Part shown: piece after piece, positions 34,378 to 47,109 of the stretch | Layout of the letters: each line of letters starts with the position of its first letter | Position numbering within the stretch: position 1 is the stretch's first letter | From: Cocos nucifera | Taxonomy: Eukaryota > Streptophyta > Magnoliopsida > Arecales > Arecaceae | Assembly: GCA_006176705.1 (NCBI GenBank) | Contig: QRFJ01001013.1 | Location: forward strand, 248,501-312,500 | Direction of reading: 5' to 3' | Length of the DNA: 64,000 nt | Notes under the pieces: model-generated | The model's input: only the letters and a program-made list of their open reading frames with translations | The model's database searches: none | What the model was told of the DNA's origin: nothing | Made by a program: the position numbers and the translations under genes

Positions 34378-35270
34378 TCCACTTTAGAACTCAAAGAAAG
34401 TCAAGCTGAAGACTATAAATCAGAACTACTAGATAGGTTGTTTCTTTTCTTTTTAGTTTTGATCATTTTTCTTTTCTTTTATTTTTCAGTAATTTGTTGT
34501 TGCTCTTTTACTGCTCTGGTGTGTATTTTCAATTTTGCAGAAAAATCAATGAGAACTCAAGCAAAATTTCAAAGCTCCAAAGAACCAGACTGAACCAAAT
34601 CAGGTGTATTCCTTCCTATCCTTTATTACATCCTTTATTTTTCTTTCTCCTTTAAGACAATGTAGAATAATTATATAAAAAAAAAAAACTCATGTGTCAA
34701 GAAGAAAATCTTGAGCAAGATAAACTGGATAAGTGATAAAAGATAGAATTATTTGCTAATGAATGTAATGAGTTAAAGAAGTAGATTAGTTGGTCAACTT
34801 TTAGCAGCCTACTTAGGTCATTAAAAGATTATTAGCACTTTTTAATTGCACATGCACACTAACAAGGCAAAGTAGGTATTGATTATAAGGCCAACTGAGG
34901 ATTCAATTATCACTAAAAATTGATAATTAATATACATTCTAATCAAAGAAACTTGAATTTAAGGAAAGAGCTACCTGCCTATAAATAAAGTGCAAAAGAT
35001 AGAGTATATGTGGATTGCCCAAAGCCTAGTAACTGGGTCTCTGCACCTAGGTCAAGTGTGAAAATTCACGTAAAATGGTGAAGGAAAGGCCAGGATGCTC
35101 AGCACAGTAAAAAAAAAAAAAAAAAAAAAAGAAAAAAGAAAAAAAAAGGCAGTGTGAAAGCTACCTTAATTCATGAGTATAAAATTGAGAATGTATAGAA
35201 AATTGACCAAAATAGGTGATAAGAGAGGATACTTTTGTCTAATTAATAAAATACTAAAGTTAGACATAAG
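34378..35270 (+). other. TR-GAG 2 noncoding 3' region
   Basis: It matches the reverse complement of 11380-12275, for example GGTGATAAGAGAGGATACTTTTGT near 35214. The match fails shortly after AAAGTTAGACAT, near 35266. It contains an A-rich run at 35109-35148. The place where RT would begin in an autonomous Athila element holds only this sequence. Confidence 0.75.
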
Positions 35271-36752
35271 TGAAATTGACTCGATGCACTCAAAAAGTCT
35301 AGACCTTGGTAGATCCAAATAGTAATTTGTAAATGGATCTCAAGAGAAAGATTTGCAGATGGAAATGAGACATTTAAAGTTAGATTAGTGGCAAAAGGTT
35401 ATAGTCAATGCGAAGGTATTGACTATCAGGATACCACTTCGCCAGTAGCCATGCTTAAATGCACCCACACATTGCTTGCTATTGTAGCCTATTTTGATTA
35501 TGAAATATGGCAAATGGATGTAAAAATGACGTTCTTAAATGGATACCTTGAGGAAGATATCTATATGGAACAGCCACTAGGTTTCACATTCAGTGATGCT
35601 GATCACATGGTATGTAAGCTGCAAAGATTCATATATGGACTTAAGCAAGTATCTCGGAGCTGGAATACTCATTTTAATGATGTGATCAAATTATTTGGTT
35701 TCATCAAGAATGAGGTAGAACCATGTGTCTTCAAAAAGATCGGTGAGAGCGCTGTTATCTTTCTCATATTATACGTTGATGATATCCTCCTTGTTGGGAA
35801 TGATATTCTCAAGTTGACCATAGTTAAAATGTGGTTATCCAAAGAATTCTGCATGAAAGACCTAGGAGAAGCATCCTATATTCTAGGAATTAAGGTCTAT
35901 AGAGATAGACCGAATAGGATGCTAGGACTTTCACAGAAGATGTACATAGAGGAAGTGCTAAAGAGGTTTAGCATGAAAAATTCTAAGAGGGGTTTGGTAC
36001 CCTTTAGATATGGCATTCATCTTTTCAAGAAGATGTGCCCTAGCACACCAGAGGAAATAGAATGTATAAGCAAGATTCCTTATTCTTCAGCAATAGGGAG
36101 CCTCATGTATGCCATGTTATGTACACGATCTGATATTGCCCATGCTGTGAGTGTCACGAGCAGATATCAATCGAATTCAGATGAAGAACACTAAACTTCT
36201 ATAAAATGTATCCTTAAGTACTTAAGAAGAATAAAGGATATGTTGTTGGTTTTTGGTAATGGAGAACTCCAAGTCTAGGGGTATACAGACTCGAATTTTA
36301 TGTCGGATGTAGATGATCGAAAGTTGACATCTGAAAATCTATTTTTGTATAATGGTGCTGCTGTCAGTTGGAAGAGTTCCAAACAAATAGTGATAGCAGA
36401 TTCTACCATGGAAGCAGAATACATCGCTGCATCAGAAGCTGTGAAGGAGGTATTCTGGTATAAAAAGTTTGCCACAAAGATCGGAGTGATGCCATCAAAT
36501 ATCATTCCTCTATACTACGATAACAATGGCGCCATAGCCCTTTCTAAGGAGCCAAGGTCTCACCAAAAATCCAAGCACATCGAGCGGTGATACCACATCA
36601 TCCGCGATTACCTTGAGAAGGGTTATGTCGAGGTCATGAGAGTCAACTCCGTAGATAATGTGGCAGACCCACTTACAAAGCCATTGGACTAGTAGAAGAT
36701 CGAAGCCTACCTTGAGATGATGGGACTTAGATTTGTAGCCAATTGGCTTTAG
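35271..36752 (+). pseudogene. Copia C pol 3' part (RT and RNase H)
   Basis: The fragment starts inside RT. A clean stretch of 268 residues (35388-36194) holds the RT core: QMDVKMTFLNGYLEEDIYM near 35511, GLKQVSRSWN near 35638 and the catalytic YVDDI near 35774, then GSLMYAMLCTRSDIAHAV. After a stop at 36192 the RNase H follows with SWKSSKQIVIADSTMEAEY near 36369, KSKHIER near 36570 and NVADPLTKPL near 36657, ending ANWL with TAG at 36750-36752. Few stops compared with Copia B, so it is younger or better kept. The gag, protease and integrase parts are missing. Confidence 0.9.
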
Positions 36753-36766
36753 GTCAAGTGGGTGTT
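36753..36766 (+). other. Polypurine tract of Copia C
   Basis: GTCAAGTGGGTGTT between the pol stop and the LTR start TGTTAGATATGTGTGCCC. Confidence 0.7.
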
Positions 36767-39029
36767 TGTTAGATATGTGTGCCCTAGAAGCTAGAATTGG
36801 CTGACACTTATTGTATACTTCTAAGAAAAAAATTATAATTTTGACTATAAATAATAAAATATGTTATTTTTCTATCACAATGTGTATTTTGTGTCTATGA
36901 TACATCCCTTGAGTTAATGGTAATGATAGTTCATATTTTCAAGAGTTAAAAATTTAAGATATAAATTTTCATTATTAACTCATAAAATGCTCCCGACCGT
37001 AGGATCATCATGAGGATGATGATTGATTTGAAAGATTGGTGTACAATCGCTTCTTTATAGTAGATGAGTCTTGAGTCTATGGTGTAGAGATACCAAAGCG
37101 AGAGTATAGGTACTCATTAGAGAATAAGGATACTGAGCGTGACCACCTCGAGCAGTCATAAGAAAGTCTATCTTCTCATCGATGACTAGCTTGAAGCTAC
37201 AGTGATGTGTCTGATTCTTTAATCTAAGGTACATCGATAGTTCACCTTGAGAGTGTTATAGTTTGACTACACCATGACTCGGTCTCCTAGCCATTCGAAA
37301 TCCTGAGGTGTATGTTGGCTATAGCATATCCATTGTAGAAATTGGATCGCACCAAAAGGGAATCTATCTACCTCGATAGATGAGGAGCAGCCCTATGATG
37401 ACATGAGAATCAAGTTCATAAGCCCATGGCCATGGCAGAGTGAAATAATTGAAAGATTTTCTATTAAGGTTTTCACATCGGACTAGAATCAAATGATTAA
37501 ATCATATGATAAAAATTAGGGTTTGACGAGTTCACCTTAGTCCTAATCCGATCAAGACTCAAGATAGAAGAACTTAATCACATAGGTAGCTGCACCGAGA
37601 GGTTCATTTTCAATTCTAATGGATTGCCACCATATACTGCTAGATCTCACTGGTGGATTTTGGGAGCAATTAAAATGATTTGGATGATCGATCATTCTAG
37701 TTGTCTGAATCAGAAAAGTTTTGATCCATCGAAAGATATTTCGGTGATGTCGATGATAAAGATCGTAACATATCTCATTACCATATGGAACTGAACCTAA
37801 CTGGGTCACACAAACAAGGGTTTGGATTTGGATATCATCAATTGAACTAATCCAGTTCAATTGATTTGAATAAGATTTAATTAGGTTCAAGAAAATCATG
37901 CTAGCACACGATTGAGCCTAGTGTTCTCCTTCAATTATCATTTTAAGTTGTCTTGTATGAGCCAAATGTGTTTGTGCTGACTCAGGTACCTTTACTTGGT
38001 CTGACTAAAACTTGTCCAAGTCAGAAAAGGATTATCTTAATTTATAAGATAAATTTGAGACAACACCTACCATTTTCCGTCATATGCTAATTCTTGTCTT
38101 TTGACTTTGGTCAAACATTGACCTTTGACACTTAGACATCTGCCCATGTGTCATGCACCCATAGGAGATTGATTTTGGACTAGTCAACCTACAAAAAAGT
38201 AGGTGGATCAGTGGTGCATGCCTAGGGAGGCGTGCACCCATGGATAGAAGTGCCTGGAGTCCTATATAGATAAGACTCCAGTTACTTCAGGGTTTCTACC
38301 TAGGTGGTGCCAAAGATTAGAATTTGATCAGTCTTAGGCACCATCTAAGGATAATTTAGAGAGGCTTTTATCTGATTGGATCATGTGATGTCATTCCATC
38401 AATCAGATTTAGATCTGATTGCACGAAATAACGTGATTGGCTAGGATGATGTGGCACTGCATGGCATAGCAGGATCTATATAAACCCTGTCTATGCCTAG
38501 TTTCAGAGAGTTTAGACCATTGCCCATGCCACAAGACTGCCCCTCTCCCTCCTCCATGCCATCTTTATGTCCCCTCTCTCCTCTCTACGCCTAAGGAGAT
38601 TTGGGCTCCAATTTGGTGCGATCTAGGGAAGAGAAAGGTGACGAGAAAGAAAGAAGGCAGCACTGCTGCAAGAGATGATACCCAATCTTCAAAAGGAGTT
38701 TTGAAGATTCTCTAAATTAGATCCAGATCTATTACTTGAAGAAGTGATAAAGAAGGAGAAAATCTTTAGATCCAGTCTGAGTGGATACAGGTAGAGGCCA
38801 GGCACTTACGTGGCTAAATCCAGAACCTCAGGCAATCAGCAGGATCATGACAGGATAATCTGATTACCAAACAACAAGGTATAAATTAAATCTATTTTAA
38901 TTTATTTTTATTTTTATTAGATCTATAAAATAAAATCTAAAATATCTCAGATCTGATCTAGATTCAAAAGAAAAAATTTTTGAAATATCTCTTGATCCAA
39001 TCAGATCTGAACAAACCTAATCCGAAAAA
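36767..39029 (+). repeat. Copia C 3' LTR
   Basis: It starts TGTTAGATATGTGTGCCCTA, a start I associate with plant Copia LTRs. A TATATAAA core promoter lies at 38477-38484. The right end is estimated from the point where Tat-minus coding resumes near 39030; a CA at about 39012 is an alternative. It has no coding capacity. Confidence 0.7.
38477..38484 (+). promoter_or_regulatory. TATA box in Copia C LTR
   Basis: TATATAAA followed by CCCTGTC about 1.7 kb into the LTR, consistent with an LTR core promoter. Confidence 0.55.
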
Positions 39030-40640
39030 CTAGGATTTTTCCTTTAGATAGTTCTTCAATTCTTCAAAGGCCTGCTGGCACTCAGGAGATCAGTTGAAGT
39101 TCTTGGGCTCTTTAAGTTCTTGGAAGAAGGGCATGCAATGCTCCATCGACCTTGAAACAAAATGATTCAGGACCGCTACCTTGCCTATGAGGTTCTAAAC
39201 TTCTTTTATTATTTTTGGGATGATCATTTTTTGGATGGCTTTGATCTTCTCTGGGTTGGCTTCAATGCCGTTCCCTAATACCATGAATCCCAGGAACCTT
39301 TTCGAGGTTATTCCGAAAGCATATTTTGTAGGGTTCAGCTTCATTTTGTACTTCCGGAGGGTGTTGAAGATCTATTCATGATCGGTGATGTAATTAGGAG
39401 AAGACTGACTTTTAACTAGCATATCATCTACATAGTCCTCTATGTTGCGACTGATCTGCTCCTTGAAGATTTTATTCACCAAGCGTTGATAAGTTGCATC
39501 TATATTTTTAAGCCCAAAGGGCATGATCCAATAATAATGAAGATCATGGTCAGTAATAAAAGCAGTCTTCTCATCATCCTCTGGTGCCATCTGGATTTGG
39601 TTATAGCCGAAGAAGGCATCCATGAAGGTGAAGAGTTCATGGCCCGAAGTTGCATCCATCAGTTGGTCAATCCTGGGCAAGAGGCAACTTTCCTTTGGGC
39701 AAGCTTTGTTTAAGTTTGTGAAGTCTATGCACATCCTCCACTTGCTATTTATCTTTTTGATGAGAATGATATTTGACGATCCAATTTGGATAGAGCACTT
39801 CCTAAATGAATCCTATTTTGAGGAGCTTGTCGACCTCATCTACAATAGCCTTCTGCCTCTCAGGTGCAAAGCTATACTTTTTTTACTTTACTAGCTGGCA
39901 TTTAAGATCCACTTTCAGGCAATGTTCCATGACCTCTGCATCAATCCCAAGCATATCCGTAGGCACCTAAGTAAAAATATCTACATTCTTTTGCAAGATA
40001 ATGATGAGCTACTTTCTGACTTCTCATTTCAGACTGGAACTGATCTTCACGGTGTGTTCTTTATTTCCATCATTCAAAGGGATCTCCATAAGATCGTCGA
40101 TGGGTTCTCCTCTTTCCTCAGATAGATCATCACGAGCATCAAGTCTGTCCACTAGATAAGGGTCTGCTTGCCTTCCTCCCTATAAGGCAATATTGTAACA
40201 ATGCCAAGCTAGTGCCTAATCTCCTCTAACCTTCCTAACTCCATGCCTTGTGGGAAACTTCATCTTCAGGCAATAAGTCGAAACAACAGCCTAGAGCGCA
40301 TTCAAACCAGATCGACCAAGGATCACATTGTAGGCAGAAGGGGCTTTGACTACTAAAAAATCAACTTGAGCTTTGGATTGCTTTGGGTACCGACCCACGA
40401 CCATGGGCAATGTTATTATTTCCTCCACTAGCACTGCATCATCTATGAATCCTACTAATGGAGAATTCATCGGACCCATCCTTCTATTAGATATGAATAT
40501 TTTAGAAAAAGCATCATAAAATAAGACATCAACAGAGCTTCCATTATCAATTAAAATATGGCGTACATCATAATCAACAATATTTAAAGTAACTAGAACT
40601 GCATCATTATGCAAAAGCTGAACTCCCTGAGTATCTTCTT
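39030..40640 (-). pseudogene. Tat-minus protease and reverse transcriptase, truncated
   Basis: On the minus strand a protease (40614-40291) with LIDNGSSVDVLFYDAF keeps the D-N-G-S active site used by Tat elements, and ends PSAYNVILGRSGLNAL. RT follows, with MCIDFTNLNKACPK (39734), FMDAFFGYNQIQMAP, MPFGLKNIDATYQRLVNKIF and the catalytic YVDDML near 39440. The reading then goes through FNxSPECQQAFEELKNYLK at 39040-39100 and is cut at about 39030, where the Copia C LTR ends. RNase H and integrase are absent. A stop in the linker and others make it inactive. Confidence 0.85.
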
Positions 40641-41668
40641 CGGTGAAGGTGATGGGTTCTTCAATCCATTGCTTCTTTGCTAGCTCTACCGACTTACTGG
40701 CTTCTCTCTGTCGATGTCTCTAAGTAATAGTGTTGATGATTCTAAAACAGGCCAATCTTCTTGCGGTTCATCCCTTCGAGATGGTTCACATTGCGATGGG
40801 GCTCTTGGATGATCTTCTCTTTTCTCTGGTCGGTGCTTGATAAATCGATATAGTCTATCTCTTCTAATCAATTTCTTGATCTCATCCTAGAGCTGGATAC
40901 ATTCTTCAGTATCATGATCATGGTCATGATGATAAAGACAGTATTTATTAGGATTGCATTTGATCGGATGAGATTGCATCCTCTCCAGCCCTAGCAGCTG
41001 CCCCCTTATCTCCATCAATACCTGGGTCTTTGAGGCATTCAAGGGAGCATAGTTATTGGATCTTCTAAAAGGAAAGTTCTACTAGGTCCTTCAATTCGAC
41101 CTTCCTTGTTGGCGAGCTTGAGGAGGACTTCGAGCTCATCTACGCTCGAGAGGAGTTCAAGAGCATGGCCGAGCTTCACTCGGCTTTCCTTCGGATGCGG
41201 GCTTGCTAGGCTCACCCATCGTCGCTCTCTTGCGGCTTCATCATCCTTCAATTCGAAGGCCTCCTTAGCTCAGACATAACCTTCAGCCCGAGCCAACGTA
41301 ACAGCAAAATCCTTGAGATACCTTCTTTTCAGGAAGGATAGAAGATCATTCTTCTAGAGATTGCCTTTCAGCATGGCCATGGTGATAGATTGGTCCAAGT
41401 TCAAGACCTCTAACACAGCAGTATTGAAGTGGCTAATATAAGTTCGGATGGACTCTTCTTCTTTCTGCTTTATGTTAATGAGGAAGTCCGAACCTCGTCT
41501 TGGATGCCAGTTGCTTATGAAATAAGCCATAAATTAATGGCTCATTTGATTGAAAGAGAAGATCATACCCAGCTTAAGGCTCGAGTATCAGTTTCTTACT
41601 GCTTCCTTCAGGATAGATGAGAAAGTTTAGCATAGAATGGCATCTAGTGCATCATGGAGCAGCATTAT
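40641..41668 (-). pseudogene. Tat-minus gag, C-terminal part
   Basis: On the minus strand, from the insertion point at 41668, it reads MLLHDALDAIL, then SLINIKQ-like FLINIKQKEEESIRTYISHFN, NLDQSITMAMLKGNL and ARAEGYV, the conserved order of Tat gag. Further on are a basic linker and a CLYHHDHDHDTEEC knuckle-like motif near 40920, then IKKLIRRDRLYRFI. Several stops interrupt it. It joins in frame with 50903-51520 once the composite element and one ATTAT copy are set aside. Confidence 0.8.
41664..41668. repeat. Target-site duplication ATTAT (left)
   Basis: ATTAT directly before the LTR start TGACTACTTATC; repeated at 50898-50902. Confidence 0.85.
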
Positions 41669-43309
41669 TGACTACTTATCATTAGAGCATTAAATAATAA
41701 TTTAAAACCGATCTACCAAATGATTAGAACAGTAGTGAGTCGAATGTCGATTTTTTTGAGAATTGAAGGCTCAGCTACGTTCAATATAATTAAAAATAAA
41801 ATTAATTTATTAAGTAAAAATTTAAATAAATAAATTAAAAAATTAATTTAAATTTAAGTAAAATAAAATAAGAAAAATAAATAAAATTTAATTAGGATTT
41901 AAGAGTCAATTAAAAGTATTCTGAAATTTTGAATCCATCTCTAATAGGGTTATGGTAATTTCTTTTAATGCAAGAGTTTAATATTTTTAAGAATTTAGTT
42001 ATGATTATAATCTATTTTCTTAGGTCATGAATTGTATCTTCTGATCATGATCCATCTCAATAGAATCATAAATTATTCAATACTTTAATTCATAAAAATT
42101 AGTAACATGGCTTTTTACTGATTCTCTCTAATCTAAACTATTAAATCGAGCATGGATTGTATCTTCCAATCATAATTCATCTCCATAAACATTGCCTATT
42201 TAAATATCAATCAATAAAAAATATGTTAAAATCTCATGCATGGAGGATAGAATTTAAAATTAAGTAGGAGAATAATTTATTCATTGCATAAAAAAAATTA
42301 TAAAAAATAAAGAAAAAAATTACAACCCATACTAGAGGACTTTATCTACATCCTAGAATATAATCTTTAGTTGCATGTACTTGATGATCTGCTCCCCGGC
42401 ATCTTTTGATCTCCTAAAGTAAATAAATAAAGAAAGAAAGAAAATAAAATAAAATGAAAGAAGAAAGAGGAAGAGAGGAGAAGAGAAGAGAGAGAGAAAG
42501 AGATTTTAAGGAGGGCTTGGAAGGCCCTACCGGCTCTCTCGGCTTTTGGGGTGAACATGGCTTAAATAGAGGAGAAAATTAAGAGTTTTTGGCTTCATGT
42601 TGGAGTCTAATTCGAGTTTGGCTCGAATTATTTGAGCCTGTTGAATTCTGACCATCCATTCTAGATCAAATGGCTCAAAATCAACTCAAAAATCACCACA
42701 AACCCTGTGGGATGTGTTCCTAGCCATCCGATCAAAGTCTGGATTGATTTTGCCTGTTGGATTGTGCACTAATGAAGCCTAGAGTCCTTATCAAAATCGG
42801 ATTTGGTGTCGGCCATCGGATGCCGATCGGGTATGATGAGAGCCATCAGATGGTGCAAAAGGGTACTGCTGGATCTTGCGGATCGATCGTTGCAAAGACT
42901 ACGATGAATCCAAACATGCCATGCGAGAGAAATTGACAAAAATAGCCCTGTATGCTATGATGAAAATGCGATAGACAATTTAAGGGTCTACACTTGCCAC
43001 GTGTTGTGTGCCAACTAGCCGAACTTGCTGAGCTAGCCATTCTACACCTATTCCATGGACAGGCCGATCGGTCCACCATGCACCAATCTTATTTTTTTAT
43101 TTTTCTTTTATTTTAATTTTTAGGCTTCATAACTTTTTCATTTTAGCTCTGATTTAAGTAAAATTTATTACGTTGAAACCCATAAATCAAGCTCTTTGCA
43201 TTGATAGGCTTCTTTTCTATAAAACATTAATAAAAATATTAATTTTTTAAAATTAATATTAATTATTATATATTTAATACTTTTATTTAGTATTTTATGA
43301 TGATTATCA
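41669..43309 (-). repeat. Composite element LTR A (3' LTR)
   Basis: It begins TGACTACTTATCATTAGAGCAT and ends GATGATTATCA. It matches LTRs B and C block by block. A TATTTAAGC on the minus strand near 42560 could be the TATA box. Confidence 0.9.
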
Positions 43310-44652
43310 TACCTTCCAACTTGAGTTTCACTCGTCCTCGAGTAAAAAAGTGAAGAATTAGAAGCATGTACCGACTCGATAAGATATGAAAGTTTCTTCA
43401 AGTCATCTTAAAGTCAGTTGATATCTAATTAGAGAATTAAAAAATACATCATTAGATTATTAATTCTATCCCAAATAGTGGTTAAGTGAAGAACAAAAAT
43501 TTTAGAGCTTTTCTTTGACCAATTCTCCATTTTTATTCTTTAAATCATCTTTCTTTAGTACGAACTAGAGTTTTTTTTTTTTTTTTAGTTAGTGGAATGT
43601 TTTAATCCCTTTAACTTTCTATCTGATCCTTATAACGAGCTTTGGACCAATGACTTCCAAATCAATTGGCTTTAGGGCACTAGGTGTGGAACACCCTTTG
43701 GGCTTACTGACTCAAGTCAAATAGACTATAGGTTAAAACTAATTATATCACAAACTTCTTCACATTGCCCACTTTTTAACATGAATAACATTGCTTACTT
43801 AGGCAACTACCGCTTGGTGGGAGACCAATGTTTAGAACTTGCTCTTTATTCTTTTTCTTTTCACTCTTTCTTTTCACAAGTTTCTTTTTTTAACACATAC
43901 CCATATAAAGTAGATTCTTTATTGAATATAGGTTGAAATAAGGTTTTTAGAATCATTCAGAAATTTGTCTATTCTTGTTCTAACCATTTATTGGGTTTTC
44001 TTAATAATTTGATCCTTAGTATTTCAAAAATTCTCTAATCATTAATCAATCATCGATTAAAATGCCTAAAAAATTTTAAATCGACATAAAATTAGGTACA
44101 TAAGACTAATTATCATCATATTTCAAAGACTTTAATAAAAATTTATTTATCCTTTCCTCCAACTTAATTTTCATTATCCTCAATGAAGAAAACAAATAGA
44201 GTGTGATAAATGACAACAAAATAACAAGCAAAGAATTCACCTAGCTTAGTTTGCTTCTGATCTCGGTCTGGGTTTACTTGTTCTTCATTCAGCATGGGTT
44301 TGTAGTTCTTCCCCCAACTTAATCCTGAAAAAAGTTAAACTAAAAGGAAAAAGCAAATTCAAAAGCAAAAAGTAGGGTTGCCTCCCAATAAGTGCTATGT
44401 TTAACATCTTTAGTCGGACCCTATGAAGGAGTTTTATGTATAATTATTTTTAATACATCTTTCAAGGTTCCAAAAGGATAAGGTCAATTAGGAGGTCTGG
44501 TCATAATGGCAAAGTCTAATCTTATGCTTTATGGTGTTTAGATTTAGCTCTGATCAGTAAAGTGCATGGAGCAAACATGTTAAACCAGAGTCTAACCTTA
44601 TCATAATTTTTAAATCTGCCTTCATACATCATTTTAACATTGTAGATAAATT

Positions 44653-45003
44653 TTAGAGGCCATTTTCAAAAGTAGCACCGAATATAGAAAAATCATTCAT
44701 AAAATTCTTATCCCTCATATTAGTAATATCCCATCCGATAGCTTCTTTATGTGCTTTTAGAACATCCATAAGTTGGTCTTCTTGGGTAGGTATCACTAGT
44801 AGTGTGCCAGTAGATTTATCAGAAAGTGGTTTCAATTCTTGATCAATTGGTGGTTCTAATAAGGAGGCTATTGGTGGGCTAGGTAGTGGCTCAAGTTTTT
44901 TAATCCAAAGTGGGGTGATTTTGGGATTAGGATTATCTATTTGGTCATTAACTTCTATATTGTACCCATCATCATCAAAATCATCCACCTCATAGTGGGC
45001 CAA
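44653..45003 (-). pseudogene. Protease-RT linker remnant
   Basis: An open stretch of 116 residues, acidic at its start, with LLVIPTQEDQLMDVLKAHKE and AIGWDITNMR. This matches the segment just before RT in Athila-type polyproteins (a P-V-I ... L-x-x-H-K-x-A-I-G-W pattern). Neither a protease active site before it nor an RT after it is present, so pol is reduced to this fragment. Confidence 0.65.
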
Positions 45004-45399
45004 ATAGGGATTTAATGGATCATGAGAAAGAATTATGGGTGAAGCTTTCTCTAATGTGTTATTTACTTATGGTTCTTGGGAAGTCTCTATTAATCCAATC
45101 ATCTCATCAGTTTATCCATCCCCATTAAAAGGATTGGGTGATTTTAGGATACTTAGGGATGGATCCATATATAAGATGATGGATTTGGTTTATCCCATGG
45201 TTCTTGATTTTTCCTATATTTTTCTTCAATTATATGATCTAAGATGGTCTTTTTGGTTTTAGAGGGTTGTTCTATAACCATTTTTTTTTCAAGAGTTAAA
45301 TATGATTATCCTGGAAAAGCTTCTAGGATATTAAAATTTCTAGCCATGTATGATCCCTTAAGATCACTCTCGGGTTGATCAGACAACTCACTTTTACTA

Positions 45400-45960
45400 A
45401 TAGCCATGACTAATTGATCTAACTATATTTTCAAACGAGCAATGGCTTGAGAGTTTGCATGTATGGCTTAGGAGTTTGAATTTATAAGTTGGTTAATAAG
45501 ATGATTTTGTAATTTTATTATAGCTTCTAAGATTTTTTTCTATTGAATTAAGCCTTTGGTCATCTACAGTATTCAATGGTTGATTGGTAAATTCTAACTC
45601 ATCTACTGCTTGCTGAATCCTCTCCTTAAAAATTGACTCACTATTATTCGAAGATGTTTGATAATGTGGGTAGAGCATATTATAAGGTACATCCATGAAT
45701 GTGGGTCTTTGTGGCACCAAGGTAACCACTGGTTGTGATTGCCATGAAAAATTTGGTTGAGCCCCCCAGCTTGGATTGCAAGCGTTAAAGTATGGATTAT
45801 TTTCTGATCTATAGGCTATATGGATTTGATTGTGATAATCTTGCTCATACATATACCTAGGAAATTGGTTTTGGCATCTTCTTGCAAAGTGAGTGGGGCT
45901 CGAACATATTGCACAAACTTATTGTATAGAAGAAAAAAATGGATAGGTAGAGTCACTATT
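45400..45960 (-). pseudogene. Gag C-terminal remnant with zinc knuckle
   Basis: On the minus strand, CAICSSPTHFARRC at about 45925-45884 is a C-x2-C-x4-H-x4-C zinc knuckle with all four ligands. It continues into a Gln/Asn/Pro-rich stretch (NPYFNACNPSWGAQPNFSWQ) like that following the knuckle at 33110-33140 in TR-GAG 2 (WRQHPNFSWSNQN). The gag core before the knuckle is not readable, so only this tail can be supported. Confidence 0.7.
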
Positions 45961-47086
45961 AGTTATTAGATGTCTAATTTACGGGAAAACTCATCCACTC
46001 TACTCTCAAGATCCATCTTGGATTGTTATTTATTCAAAGATGTATAATAAAGGGCTTTAGATCAGGGCAATCTTCTTCTAATTATTATTTTATTTTATTT
46101 ATTTTATTTTAAAAAAAGGAGATGAGAGAAAAGTAAGAAGAGGGTTCTAAAGATGAGTCCTAAGGAATCCTAAATCTAGAGACAAAAGAGAGAAAAGTAT
46201 TTTAATTAATATTTGACTTATATCGGCAAACAAGTTAAGCAAGCATGGACTCTCTATCCTAGGGTTAACCTAAATCTAGATAGCTTCTAACTGTTAAGGT
46301 CACTTTCAAGCCCTCCAAGTAATGAATTAGCCAATCAAGTGGCCAGATAAGTGTAAGATCAATGGGAGTCCCCCTATTGCTTGTCTTAGACATCAATTAT
46401 GCTTGACCAGGTAAGCTAACGGAATCAATTATAAACCATCTTCCTTCGAGCCCAGTCATTCCTCAAACCACTTGCCTAGACAACAGTTGAATTGACTAAC
46501 CTTAACCTGGTCTAACCTTTAGGTTCTTTATCCTAGTAAGCTCGAATATCCTAGGGCCAATGTCTAGTTGATTTTAAATTAAGGTCTAGGTCAATGCAAT
46601 ATGAAGGATGGTGGTTTATGGGCTAAGGAAGGATGATCAAATTCCTATCTTATCTTATTTAATGGATTGTGTCCTTAGAGTATATTATGAATATGCAATG
46701 CAAATCAAGCAAGCTATCCAATCAAGTTTAAAAAAATAATTTTATTTAATATATATGGTTATTCTAAATTAATTAAGTATTATGAGATATTGGTGATTTT
46801 TTAAGGATTTATGGTTTTATCTTTTTAAATATATTTTAAGTTTTTGATTTTTTTGGTTTTGTAAGAAAAATAAATTTAAGTGACTAAGTCTTGAAAAGCA
46901 GTAAATTAATCTAAACTATAGAAACCAGTAATTAATATAAAGGCAAGAAATAAGTTATGGAAGGCAGTAATAACTAATTAAAAAAATAATAATAAAAATT
47001 TATATGTATTTTATTTATTTATTATTTATTTATTTTTTAAAATTAATTAATTAATTTTTAATTAATTGAAGCAATCGTGCTATAAT

Positions 47087-47103
47087 CTCCGACAATAATG
47101 CCA
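47087..47103 (-). other. Decayed tRNA-Asp-type primer binding site
   Basis: The minus strand reads TGGCATTATTGTCGGAG, 6 bases after LTR B. Against the tRNA-Asp complement TGGCGCCGTTGCCGGGG there are six differences, all G-to-A or C-to-T. Confidence 0.65.
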
Positions 47104-47109
47104 AAAATT

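Larger units (their letters stand above)
30034..35270 (+). mobile_element. TR-GAG 2: gag-protease-only Athila-like element, 3' end missing
   Basis: It is the sister of TR-GAG 1 on the plus strand: 5' LTR (30034-31910), primer site (31917-31933), gag-protease (32027-34377) and the noncoding 3' region up to about 35266. The 3' LTR is absent because Copia C sequence begins near 35271. It is inserted in the Copia B 3' LTR, so it is younger than Copia B. Confidence 0.85.
43310..47109 (-). other. Interior 1 of the composite element
   Basis: About 3.8 kb. Next to LTR A lies a polypurine-like tract (minus strand GTTGGAAGGTA). The coding remnants are listed separately. Most of the rest is AT-rich noncoding, including 45960-47080, where no frame is readable. 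Confidence 0.8.

Noticed and set aside
35109..35148. A LINE or SINE poly(A) tail
   Set aside because: The A-rich run lies inside the conserved TR-GAG 3' region; no LINE coding or target duplication is next to it.
37552..37899. A 115-residue minus-strand frame in the Copia C LTR
   Set aside because: No recognisable domain; it is within an LTR and in AT-rich noncoding sequence.
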